Shown piece after piece: positions 44,075-53,078 of a stretch of 64,000 nt of DNA. Numbering within the stretch: the stretch's first letter is position 1; each line of letters starts with the position of its first letter. Below the pieces are notes generated by a model. It made no database searches and was not told where the DNA came from. It was given only the letters and a program-made list of their open reading frames with translations. Both the position numbers and the translations under genes were made by a program. Location: positions 1,364,001-1,428,000 of the forward strand of contig OY970066.1 of assembly GCA_963705285.1 (NCBI GenBank), given 5' to 3'. Source of the DNA: JACMLD01 sp963705285 (lineage in GTDB: Bacteria; Bacteroidota; Bacteroidia; Chitinophagales; Chitinophagaceae).

Positions 44075-44138
44075 GTAGTATGTTTGAGCGGCTGTCATGG
44101 AAAACTGGCAATGGTTGTTTAAGAGCCGCAAAACTAAA

Positions 44139-46232
44139 TCAATCCATGTTCATCACAAAAGCCCCGTTATCCACTACTGAAAAGCAAGGCAGGCCAAGGT
44201 TTGCGGCTTCTGCCTTCCACTTATGCACTTTTGCAGCACTGTTGGAGGCATCAAATACCACCAGGTTACAATTGAATACTTCCAGTAATGCAGCCAGCTG
44301 TACCGGCGCATTTTTGGAAAGAATGATCACATCAGCCGTTATCTTTTCCGTTGCAGTAACGTTGTTGTAAGGGCTGTCTGGTATAACTATCGTTTTATTA
44401 TTAAAAAGGTACACCGGGGAATCATACCAGAGATTTTGTAACGAATCTGCTGCAGTGGCACGGTATAAAATGCGCGATGGTGCCACCTGGTAATCCAGCG
44501 CTTGCATCTCTGCCGGCAAGTAAGCATCGCCCTTAAAAAAATATTTTCTTCCGCTGATAAAATCAATGGCCTGGCGTTTTGGTACATTGTAGATTACCAG
44601 TTGATGCCGGCGTTCTGCCATTATAAATGAGTAGCTGCGCAAACACAAAAAAACAAACAGGCAAACGAGCGCTGTAATACATGCGGGTTTGTATTTAAAT
44701 GTCAGCCAGCAAGCCATTGCGGTAATAAGTGCATACAATACAAGTACCTGCAACACGGTAACCTGCATACCACCCCATAAAGAAAAAGGCAGGCGTTCCA
44801 TGTATTCAATAAAGCTATTCATGCCGGCAATTAAATAGTACAACGTTTTGCCGGCAAGGGTTGCTACGGCAGGCAGCGTGGCCACAACACACAATGCAAT
44901 TTCCAGCAGCACAATAATACTTGACAGCGGCACTGCCAGCAGGTTGGTAACAATAAAATAGACGGGGAACTGGTGAAAATGGTACATGCTCATCGGTGTG
45001 GTAAGTACCTGCGCTGCTATTGTTACGGCGGTTAACTTCCAAATGGTATCAATAAGTTTATTGTTGAAGTAACACCAGTTGTAAATAGGCTTCATAAAAA
45101 TAACAATGCTTAGCACAGCAGTATAGGATAGCTGAAAACCGGCATCCCAAAGCCAAAACGGATTGATGGTAAGCAGTATAAAAGCAGATGCCGCCAGCGA
45201 GTTATAGATAAATGTTTTTCTTTCGATGCTTTCTCCAATAACAATACAGGTAAACATCACCGCTGAGCGCATAATGGATGGACCGCCGCCGGTAAGCAGG
45301 GCAAAGAGCCAAAGGCCGGCAATAACGGTAACAGGTGCCATCCATTTGGTAGGCCGCTTTTTTTTTAACGGCGCAGTAAGCATCGCCAGCAACCAGTAAA
45401 TAAGTCCGAGGTGCATACCAGAGATGGCTATAACATGTACCACGCCTGTATTAGAGTAAGATTGCACCAGCGTTTTATCAAGATCATCTTTATAGCCAAC
45501 CAGCAGGGCTTCTGCCATGCCCGCCTCTTTTTTGCCGGGTATGTAGCCAGATAAAATTAACAGCAAACGGTCCCTGGTAGCATACAAAAAACGCGTCAGT
45601 GCCTCCCCGTTATTACCCCGTAACAAAACCACATCTGCCGGCTGCAGGTATACCTGGTGGCTGATGCCATGAAAGGCGGCATAACGCTCATAGTTAAACG
45701 AACCCGGGTTGCCAGAATTTTTAATGGGGTGCAGCGGTTTGTTAAATACCAGTTGTGTACCATAATGTAATGCTGCGGTATCTGTTTCTTTACTGAAATA
45801 GAGAATGATATTTCCCTGGGCAGGCAGGCTGGTATCTCCCCGCAACCGTAGCTCCACCGACGCATTGGCTTTAAATGAATTCGGTTTTGCAGACAAGGGT
45901 TCCTGCAGCGTAACAACCATGGCATCATTTGGGCGGTAATCATTGCCAATCCAGGTTTGCTGGTGCTTCATATTGGCATACCAGCACATTAGTATGCCTA
46001 TTGACAGAAACATCGTGTTAATGAACATGCCATTGAGCCAACCGAAACGGTATTGTAAAAACGAAAGCCGGTAGTTAAAAAGCACCATGGCTGTAATCGC
46101 TGCCATCAATAGCCACCAGGCAGGTTGTACCGGCAAGTTGCAATACCATTGCAGTATTATACCCGCAATAAGCGGAATGAGCAGGCGCAGAAAGGGCGCC
46201 TGTTTCCAGAGGTATAAGGTTTGCGCGGGCAT
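44139..46232 (-). CDS. ComEC/Rec2-family membrane protein
   Basis: A 697-residue protein with an N-terminal pair of helices, a soluble DUF4131-type domain (about 90-200) and the Competence channel domain with many helices. Signature sequences are VHVIAISGMHLGLIYWLL and GGGPSIMRSAVMFTCIVIG. In transformable bacteria it carries single-stranded DNA across the inner membrane. The C-terminal 180 residues do not show the metallo-beta-lactamase HxHxDH motif found in longer ComEC proteins, so any nuclease activity is doubtful. It is divergent from the YncE/phosphoesterase gene. Confidence 0.9.
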   Translation of the reverse strand: MPAQTLYLWKQAPFLRLLIPLIAGIILQWYCNLPVQPAWWLLMAAITAMVLFNYRLSFLQYRFGWLNGMFINTMFLSIGILMCWYANMKHQQTWIGNDYRPNDAMVVTLQEPLSAKPNSFKANASVELRLRGDTSLPAQGNIILYFSKETDTAALHYGTQLVFNKPLHPIKNSGNPGSFNYERYAAFHGISHQVYLQPADVVLLRGNNGEALTRFLYATRDRLLLILSGYIPGKKEAGMAEALLVGYKDDLDKTLVQSYSNTGVVHVIAISGMHLGLIYWLLAMLTAPLKKKRPTKWMAPVTVIAGLWLFALLTGGGPSIMRSAVMFTCIVIGESIERKTFIYNSLAASAFILLTINPFWLWDAGFQLSYTAVLSIVIFMKPIYNWCYFNNKLIDTIWKLTAVTIAAQVLTTPMSMYHFHQFPVYFIVTNLLAVPLSSIIVLLEIALCVVATLPAVATLAGKTLYYLIAGMNSFIEYMERLPFSLWGGMQVTVLQVLVLYALITAMACWLTFKYKPACITALVCLFVFLCLRSYSFIMAERRHQLVIYNVPKRQAIDFISGRKYFFKGDAYLPAEMQALDYQVAPSRILYRATAADSLQNLWYDSPVYLFNNKTIVIPDSPYNNVTATEKITADVIILSKNAPVQLAALLEVFNCNLVVFDASNSAAKVHKWKAEAANLGLPCFSVVDNGAFVMNMD

Positions 46233-46348
46233 ACCCGGAAGATAACAACTTTGGTTTTGTGCTATTCAAAAATGAACAACAATAATTTAATTGTTTATTA
46301 AAAACCGTATCGTGTTGGAGGGTTAACTTTACTTTTCAATTTTTTGTA

Positions 46349-48790
46349 ATGAGAAACTTATTGTGCCTCTTATTATTACTATCAATATATCTGTATAGCG
46401 CTGCGCAGTCTGAAACAGTGGGTGCTCCCAACCGGGTGCAGCTGCCCAATGGCTGGTGGCTTAGCCCTGCCGGAAAAAGTTTGCCGCTGGGCGACCTGCC
46501 TTTAAACATGGCTGTATCATCAGATAATAAATACATAGCCGTAACCAATAACGGTCAAAGTGTGCAAAGCATTCAGTTGATAGATGTGCGGTCTGAGAAA
46601 GTAGTAGACAGCGTTATCATTGCCAAAAGCTGGTATGGATTAAAATTTAGTGCCGATAGCAAACAACTGTATGCATCTGGCGGCAATGATAACTGGATAT
46701 TGCAATACGGCATCCTTAACAACAAACTGGTATTGAAAGACAGCATACTGCTCGGAAAAAAATGGCCCGAAAAAATTTCGCCAGCAGGCATTGAAATAGA
46801 TGACAAGCAGCAAAGACTGTACGTAGTAACAAAAGAAAACAACGCTCTTTATGTAATAAACCTCTCCACCAAACAAATCATCAAACAATTGCCATTGGGT
46901 GGTGAAGGATATGCCTGTGTACTATCGCCCAATAAAAAAGAATTGTACATCAGTTGCTGGGGATGCGACAAGCTGCTCATCTTTGAAACAGCCACCAATA
47001 CATTTACAGCAGAAATAAAAGTGGGCGATAACCCAAATGATCTTTGTCTTAGCAAAAAAGGCACATTTCTTTTTGTAGCCAATGCCAACGATAACAGCGT
47101 ATCCGTGATTAACCTGCGCACAAAAAAAGTAGTTGAAACGTTCAATACTGCGCTTTATCCCAATGCACCCAATGGTTCCACCACCAATGCACTGGCACTG
47201 AGCAACGATGAAAAAACTTTGTATATCGCCAATGCAGATAACAATTGCCTGGCAGTGTATGACGTAACCAAACCGGGCTTCAGCAAAAGCAAAGGATTTA
47301 TTCCTGTGGGCTGGTATCCTACCAACATAAAGGTAATAGGCAAGAAAATTTTTGTGGCCAACGGCAAAGGGTTTTCTTCAATGGCCAATCCCTATGGCCC
47401 CAACCCCGTACGCGCACGCGAAGAAGTAGTATACCAGGCAGGCGATAAAGCCAAACCGGTAGCTGTGCAGTACATCGGCGGATTGTTTAAAGGCACCCTG
47501 AGCATTATTGAACCTCCTTCAGAAAAACAGTTGGCCGCCTATTCATCCATGGTGTATAAAAACACACCTTATACAAAAGAAAAAGAAAGCATTACAACGG
47601 GAGAAGCCGGCAACCCTATACCTATGAAAACAGGCGACCCATCGCCCATAAAATATGTTTATTACATCATTAAGGAGAACCGTACTTATGATCAGGTGCT
47701 GGGTGATGTAAAAGAAGGAAATGGCGACACATCATTGGTGCTTTTTGGCAAACACATCACCCCCAACCAGCACAAGCTGGCCGAAGAATTTGTGTTGCTC
47801 GATAATTTTTATGTAGATGCGGAAGTAAGCATGGACGGTCATAATTGGAGTACGGCCGCGTACGCAACAGATTTCCTGGAGAAAACATGGCCCACCAGTT
47901 ATGGTGGCCGGGGCGGCACGTACAGTGGAGAAGGCAACCGGCCCATTGCCAATAATAAAAATGGATTTATTTGGGATCAGTGTAAACGGGCAGGCATCAG
48001 CTATCGCACGTACGGAGAGTTTGCAGACAATGCCAAACCCAATATTGCCATTTTGAAAGATCATGTTTGTCCTTACTTTACCGGCTGGAATATGGGCGTA
48101 CCCGATACAACAAGGTTCTACCAATGGCAACATGAGTTTGATTCTTTACTGGCCACCGGCAATGTGCCCCGTTTTAATACCGTGAGATTTGGGAACGACC
48201 ATACAGAAGGACTACGCAAAGGCCGGCCCACACCCTTTGCGCATGTGGCAGACAACGACCTGGCCGTAGGATTGTTTATTGAACACCTCAGTAAAAGCAG
48301 TATCTGGAAAGAAACAGCCGTTTTTATTATTGAAGATGATGCCCAAAACGGGGCCGACCATGTAGATGCACACAGAAGTACCGCTTATGTAGCGGGAGGA
48401 TTTGTAAAACGAAATTTTGTAGACCATACCATGTATTCCACTTCGTCTATGCTCAGAACAATGGAATTGATACTGGGCATGCCGCCCATGAGCCAGTATG
48501 ATGCTGCAGCCACCCCTATGTGGAACTGTTTCACTGCCAACGCCACTCTTACGCCATTTGCAGCGCTGCCATCTAACATTAACCTGATGGAAAAAAATAC
48601 AGCCATGAATGAATGGCAGCAACGCTCAGAAAAATTTGATTTGGCCAAAGAAGATGCGGTGCCCGATCTTGAATTCAATATTGTTTTATGGCATGGATTA
48701 AAGGGCAGTGATGTAGCATTTCCCGGACCAAAAAGAGCTGCCTTTGTAAAATTGAAAGAAAAGGCCGACGATGATGATGATGATGATTAA
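46349..48790 (+). CDS. YncE-type propeller/phosphoesterase fusion protein
   Basis: An 813-residue exported protein (signal to about residue 20, YSAAQS). Residues about 40-350 form a seven-bladed YVTN/YncE-like propeller (PNDLCLSKKGTFLFVANAND, NALALSNDEKTLYIANADNN). A phosphoesterase or alkaline-phosphatase-fold domain follows, with YYIIKENRTYDQVLGDV (near 435) and FIIEDDAQNGADHVDAHRS, holding the metal-binding Asp/His residues. This two-domain plan is known in Bacteroidota, but its substrate is not. The C-terminus ends in seven Asp residues (KADDDDDDD), unusual for an exported enzyme and possibly repeat-derived (gat codons). Confidence 0.9.
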   Translation: MRNLLCLLLLLSIYLYSAAQSETVGAPNRVQLPNGWWLSPAGKSLPLGDLPLNMAVSSDNKYIAVTNNGQSVQSIQLIDVRSEKVVDSVIIAKSWYGLKFSADSKQLYASGGNDNWILQYGILNNKLVLKDSILLGKKWPEKISPAGIEIDDKQQRLYVVTKENNALYVINLSTKQIIKQLPLGGEGYACVLSPNKKELYISCWGCDKLLIFETATNTFTAEIKVGDNPNDLCLSKKGTFLFVANANDNSVSVINLRTKKVVETFNTALYPNAPNGSTTNALALSNDEKTLYIANADNNCLAVYDVTKPGFSKSKGFIPVGWYPTNIKVIGKKIFVANGKGFSSMANPYGPNPVRAREEVVYQAGDKAKPVAVQYIGGLFKGTLSIIEPPSEKQLAAYSSMVYKNTPYTKEKESITTGEAGNPIPMKTGDPSPIKYVYYIIKENRTYDQVLGDVKEGNGDTSLVLFGKHITPNQHKLAEEFVLLDNFYVDAEVSMDGHNWSTAAYATDFLEKTWPTSYGGRGGTYSGEGNRPIANNKNGFIWDQCKRAGISYRTYGEFADNAKPNIAILKDHVCPYFTGWNMGVPDTTRFYQWQHEFDSLLATGNVPRFNTVRFGNDHTEGLRKGRPTPFAHVADNDLAVGLFIEHLSKSSIWKETAVFIIEDDAQNGADHVDAHRSTAYVAGGFVKRNFVDHTMYSTSSMLRTMELILGMPPMSQYDAAATPMWNCFTANATLTPFAALPSNINLMEKNTAMNEWQQRSEKFDLAKEDAVPDLEFNIVLWHGLKGSDVAFPGPKRAAFVKLKEKADDDDDDD

Positions 48791-48911
48791 TGGCCAGATA
48801 GAGAAAGTAAACCAGCGTTGATAACACTCCTCATAAAATTCAGTACACCGCCAGTGTATTTCTGCCCAATTACAGCATGGATGCTGTAAATTGAACGCAT
48901 AAAATACTGTT

Positions 48912-51900
48912 ATGATAAAATTGATATGCCTGGCGGCAAGTTGTATTGGATTCACCGGCGCTACTCTTGCGCAGGAAACCCTGTTGTTGCGATCTCCTTC
49001 TGCAAGCACCGACAAAATTGCGTTTGCCTATGCCAGTGATATATGGACAGCTGGTAAAGACGGTAGCAATCCCCAGCGTTTAACCGTAAACCAGGATGTA
49101 GAATTTGAACCCGTGTTATCGCCCGATGGAAAATGGGTAGCATTCAGTGGAAACTATGATGGTAATATTGATGTATTTGTGATACCCGTAAATGGCGGCA
49201 ATCCCAAACGGCTTACTTACCACCCGTCACAGGAAATAGTACGTGGGTGGAACGGAAACAAAATAGTATACGCATCGGCCAAAGCATCTTTCTCAGGCCG
49301 TTATTTGCGTTTGTTTGAAGTGGATGCTGCCACCGGTGCAGAGGAGATGCTATCATTGCCCGAAGCACATCAGGGCAGTTTTTCAGCTGATGGTAAATAC
49401 ATTGCCTACATCAAAAACCCCGACCCTGCTGAAAAGGCAGGTGTGTACCGCCCCTTTAAATTGTACCGCGGCGGCAATATGCCCAAGATTTGGATATTCA
49501 ATACAGCTAACAACGAAACGGAGGAGATACCCTCTGGCGACGCCAACAATACCAAACCGGTATGGGCAGGTAATGCCATCTATTTTTTGTCTGACAGGGA
49601 TGGTAAAACCAATAATGTTTATAAGTATGACATGGGTTCAAAAAAAGTGGAACCTATAACCAGTTATACAGACTACGGCGTAAAATCATTGTACAGCAAT
49701 GGAAAAGAACTTGTGTTTGAACAGGGTGGTAAGATATTTCTGTATACAATTGGTGGACAGCCAAAGCAGGTGCCTGTAACCGTTAGTAACGATATACCTG
49801 CCAACCGGCCGCATTACGTAAACGCCGCCAATACCATCCGTAATTACAATATTTCACCTACCGGTGTGCGGGCGGTTTTTGAAGCGCGCGGAGAAATTTT
49901 TACTGTACCCTTAGAAAAAGGTGATATCCGCAACCTCACCAATTCGCCGGGTACTAACGATAGAAGCCCCGCCTGGAGCCCCGATGGCAAATCCATTGCC
50001 TGGTTTAGCGATGAAGAGGGCGAGTACCAGCTGAAGATAAAAGACCAGAAAGGCCTGCAGCCGGCTGTTACTATACCGTTGAATGGAGAAGATTTTTATT
50101 ACAATCCCGTATGGAGCCCCGATAGCAAAAAGATTTTGTTCAACAACAAACACCTGCAGTTATTCTATATTGATCTGACTAGTAAAAAACCGGTTAAAAT
50201 TGATGAAGACACCTACGACCGGCCCGATGCTTCTTTTGATGCATCCTGGAGCTCAGACAGCCGGTGGATTGTTTACAACAAAAAATTAAAGAACAACCTG
50301 CGGGCCATTCATGTATTTGATGTGGCAGCCGGTAAGGCCACACAAATTACCGACGGGCGCAGTGAAGCGGCCAACCCGGCTTTCAGCAGGGACGGAAAGT
50401 ATATCTTTTTTACTGCCAGCACCAATTATGGAAGGTCGGTAGGGTGGCTGGACATGAGTTCTTATGAAAACCCGGTTGTTAATAATATTTACGCAATCGT
50501 ATTGTCTAAAAATGCGGCCTCACTATTGGCGCCTGAAAGCGATGAAGAAGCAACAAAGCCGGATACAGTTGGTAAAACACCGCCAGCGGATCCGAAAGCA
50601 CTGCCGGAGAAACCAAAAACAGAACCCTTGCCCAAACAGGTAATGATAGATTTTGACGGCATTCAACAACGTATTGTGGCGCTGGCATTGCCATCCTCTA
50701 ATTATTATAATCTGAGCGGCCTTACCGAGGGAAAACTGTATTATATTTCTGCCAATGCTGCCGGCGAAACTGCTCTCAACAGTTACGATATTGCGAAAAG
50801 AAAAAGCGAAACGGTGGCTGATAATACCGGCAATTATGTAATAGCTGCCGATGGAAAAAAATTGCTGTATGTAGCGGGCGGCACATATGGCATTGCCCCC
50901 ACCGGTGCCAAAATTGCACCGGGTGCAGGCAAATTAAACACGGCTACTTTCTCTGTATTGGTTGATCCGCAAAAAGAACGCAAACAAATCTTTGATGAAC
51001 TCTGGCGGCTGGAGCGCGATTACTTTTATGTAGAGAACATGCATGGCGCTAACTGGAAAGCCATTAAAGCCAGGTATGAAAAATTTCTTCCGTTTGTGGG
51101 TCACCGTGATGACCTCAACTATCTCTTTAATGACATGCTGGGCGAACTGGTGATTGGCCATAATTATGTGGGCGCTGGCGATTACCCGGAACAGGTTATC
51201 GTAAATGTGGGATTGCTGGGGGCGGATTACGAAATCAGCAATGGTATGTACCGTTTTAAGAAAATATATTCTGGTTTAAACTGGAACCCCACATTTCGCG
51301 CGCCGCTTACCCAGCCGGGCATTACTGTAAGAGAAGGCGAATATTTGGTGGCTGTAAATGGCGTTCCGCTGGATGCTAAAACAAATGTGTACAGCTTATT
51401 TCAAGACAAGGCCGGCAAGCAAACACGCATTAGCATAAACACCGAACCTTCTGCAAAAGGTGCGCGCGAAATCATTGTGGTTCCGGTGGCAACAGAAGGC
51501 AACCTGCGTTTAATGGACTGGGTAGAGGGCAACCGAAAAAAAGTTGATGAGCTAAGCGGCGGACGCATTGCCTACGTTTACATGCCAAACACCGGTGGCG
51601 ATGGCTATACCTTCTTTAACCGTTATTACTTCTCGCAGCTGGATAAAGACGCCGTTATTATAGACGACCGCTTTAACGGAGGTGGTTCTGCTGCTGATTA
51701 TGTAATAGACTTGCTGAGCCGCAACGTTATCAATTACTGGAAGAACCGCGATGGCGATATTATGAAAACCCCCGAAGGCGTGATTGACGGCCCCAAGGCA
51801 ATGATAACAAATGAGTATGCCGCTTCAGGCGGTGATCTGATGCCATATATGTTCAAACAAAAAAAGCTGGGAACGCTGGTGGGAACAAGAACCTTGGGTA

Positions 51901-52169
51901 TACTGGTAGGAATTTATAATTACCCTGTACTGATGGATGGTGGTACCATGACGGCGCCACGGCTGGGCATATTCAGCAAAGAGGGCAAATGGATAGTAGA
52001 AAATGAAGGCGTAACCCCCGATATCAACGTGCAGATGACACCCAAAGAAGTGATTGCCGGTAAAGATCCGCAGCTGGAAAAAGCAGTGGATGTATTAATG
52101 AAACAATTAGGCCCCCGTAAAGAAATTAAAGCACCGAAAGACCCCGTTCGCGCGGCGAGTGGGAATTAG
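48912..52169 (+). CDS. Tricorn-like S41 family serine protease
   Basis: A 1085-residue secreted protease (signal to about residue 20). It has an N-terminal beta-propeller set with WD40-like PD40 repeats (SPDGKWVAFSGNYDGNIDV, SPAWSPDGKSIAWFSDEEGE), a second propeller part, a C1 helical domain and a PDZ domain (about 815-885). The S41 core carries the catalytic Ser within MITNEYAASGGDLMPY (about residue 971). Such tricorn homologues cut oligopeptides in the periplasm. The final codons (AASGN, stop TAG at 52,167) run into an aattaggaattggg repeat, so the last residues are probably not original. It is convergent with the DinB-like gene. Confidence 0.94.
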   Translation: MIKLICLAASCIGFTGATLAQETLLLRSPSASTDKIAFAYASDIWTAGKDGSNPQRLTVNQDVEFEPVLSPDGKWVAFSGNYDGNIDVFVIPVNGGNPKRLTYHPSQEIVRGWNGNKIVYASAKASFSGRYLRLFEVDAATGAEEMLSLPEAHQGSFSADGKYIAYIKNPDPAEKAGVYRPFKLYRGGNMPKIWIFNTANNETEEIPSGDANNTKPVWAGNAIYFLSDRDGKTNNVYKYDMGSKKVEPITSYTDYGVKSLYSNGKELVFEQGGKIFLYTIGGQPKQVPVTVSNDIPANRPHYVNAANTIRNYNISPTGVRAVFEARGEIFTVPLEKGDIRNLTNSPGTNDRSPAWSPDGKSIAWFSDEEGEYQLKIKDQKGLQPAVTIPLNGEDFYYNPVWSPDSKKILFNNKHLQLFYIDLTSKKPVKIDEDTYDRPDASFDASWSSDSRWIVYNKKLKNNLRAIHVFDVAAGKATQITDGRSEAANPAFSRDGKYIFFTASTNYGRSVGWLDMSSYENPVVNNIYAIVLSKNAASLLAPESDEEATKPDTVGKTPPADPKALPEKPKTEPLPKQVMIDFDGIQQRIVALALPSSNYYNLSGLTEGKLYYISANAAGETALNSYDIAKRKSETVADNTGNYVIAADGKKLLYVAGGTYGIAPTGAKIAPGAGKLNTATFSVLVDPQKERKQIFDELWRLERDYFYVENMHGANWKAIKARYEKFLPFVGHRDDLNYLFNDMLGELVIGHNYVGAGDYPEQVIVNVGLLGADYEISNGMYRFKKIYSGLNWNPTFRAPLTQPGITVREGEYLVAVNGVPLDAKTNVYSLFQDKAGKQTRISINTEPSAKGAREIIVVPVATEGNLRLMDWVEGNRKKVDELSGGRIAYVYMPNTGGDGYTFFNRYYFSQLDKDAVIIDDRFNGGGSAADYVIDLLSRNVINYWKNRDGDIMKTPEGVIDGPKAMITNEYAASGGDLMPYMFKQKKLGTLVGTRTLGILVGIYNYPVLMDGGTMTAPRLGIFSKEGKWIVENEGVTPDINVQMTPKEVIAGKDPQLEKAVDVLMKQLGPRKEIKAPKDPVRAASGN

Positions 52170-52279
52170 GAATTGGGAAATACACAGGAACGGTCGGTAC
52201 CGAAGGTCAGACCGCTTCATCTTATTCGCAAACGCACATTGCTAGCGCCCAATTCCTAATTCCTAATTCCAAATCCCTA
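52161..52279. repeat. Inverted AATTAGGAATTGGG repeat between convergent genes
   Basis: aattaggaattggg at about 52,164-52,177 is matched by its complement cccaattcctaatt at 52,248-52,261, with a further cctaattcc beyond. The left arm includes the stop codon of the S41 gene. The arms could form a stem acting on both converging transcripts. Confidence 0.75.
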
Positions 52280-52741
52280 TAGCAACTTACCCAGGTAGGC
52301 CACCTGGCCCAGGTGATAAATATTATGTTGAATGAGCCCGTGCAGCAGAAAACGGAAATTGTAATTGCGGTACTCCACTTTTTCCTCCAGGAAAGCATCG
52401 TCTTTTTTGTGTAACAATGCAATGATGGCGGCGTGTGATTTTTTTAAATCGTTTAAACCAGATTGCCAGTCGTGCTGATCAGGGTCTATATGTCGCCAGT
52501 CGAGCGCATCAAATGCCTCCATATCTGTGATTGGTTCCTTTTCAATTCTTTTCTGTGCAAATTCTGCCCAGGTAACCATATGATATAATAGATCCAGCAA
52601 TGAATGACTGCCATTGGGGCGGATGAACTGTTTGTCTGTGTCTATTTCTTCCAGGATTTCATACACTGATCGTCCATACCAGGGATGACCGTTAAGCGTG
52701 TTATCCAGGCTGCTGATGATGGATTTAATTTCGTTGTTCAT
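52277..52741 (-). CDS. DinB-family protein
   Basis: A 154-residue four-helix bundle protein of the DinB/YfiT group. The metal-binding histidines are in the expected places: LLYHMVTWAEFAQ in the second helix, and HGLIQHNIYHLGQVAYL near the C-terminus. Some relatives are thiol transferases, others have no known activity; the name DinB does not imply damage induction here. The upstream DNA is a tandem repeat array with no clear promoter, and the gene converges on the S41 protease gene. Confidence 0.9.
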   Translation of the reverse strand: MNNEIKSIISSLDNTLNGHPWYGRSVYEILEEIDTDKQFIRPNGSHSLLDLLYHMVTWAEFAQKRIEKEPITDMEAFDALDWRHIDPDQHDWQSGLNDLKKSHAAIIALLHKKDDAFLEEKVEYRNYNFRFLLHGLIQHNIYHLGQVAYLGKLL

Positions 52742-52752
52742 GGTATAAAATT

Positions 52753-53000
52753 AAGCTAGGAGAACAAAGAGAAAAAGAGCTTTTCCTACATTTTTATTTG
52801 CGCACAGAGCCAGCAGAGCTAACAGAGCAAAGAGTAAAAGCTAGGAGAACAAAGAGAAAAGGAGCTTTTGCTACGTTTTTAGGTGCGCACAGAGCCAGCA
52901 GAGCTAACAGAGCAAAGAGTAAAAGCTAAGAGAACAAAGAGAACAGGAGCTTGCCCTACGCTTTTCGGTGCGCACAGAGCGAGCAGAGCTAACAGAGCCC
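52753..53000. repeat. 85-bp tandem repeat array, three units
   Basis: Units begin aagctagg/aagctaag at 52,753, 52,838 and 52,923 (period 85 each). Each contains agaacaaagaga, gagctt, tgcgcacagagccagcagagctaacagagc. The array ends with gccctggatcagc and a run of atcagcgatcatcaaatc words reaching the carB stop at 53,079. It fills the space between the starts of dinB-like and the end of carB. No gene is in it. Confidence 0.9.
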
Positions 53001-53078
53001 TGGATCAGCAATCAAGAAATCAGCGATCATCAAATCAAGATCAGCGATGATCACATCAGAAATCAGACATCCTTCATC

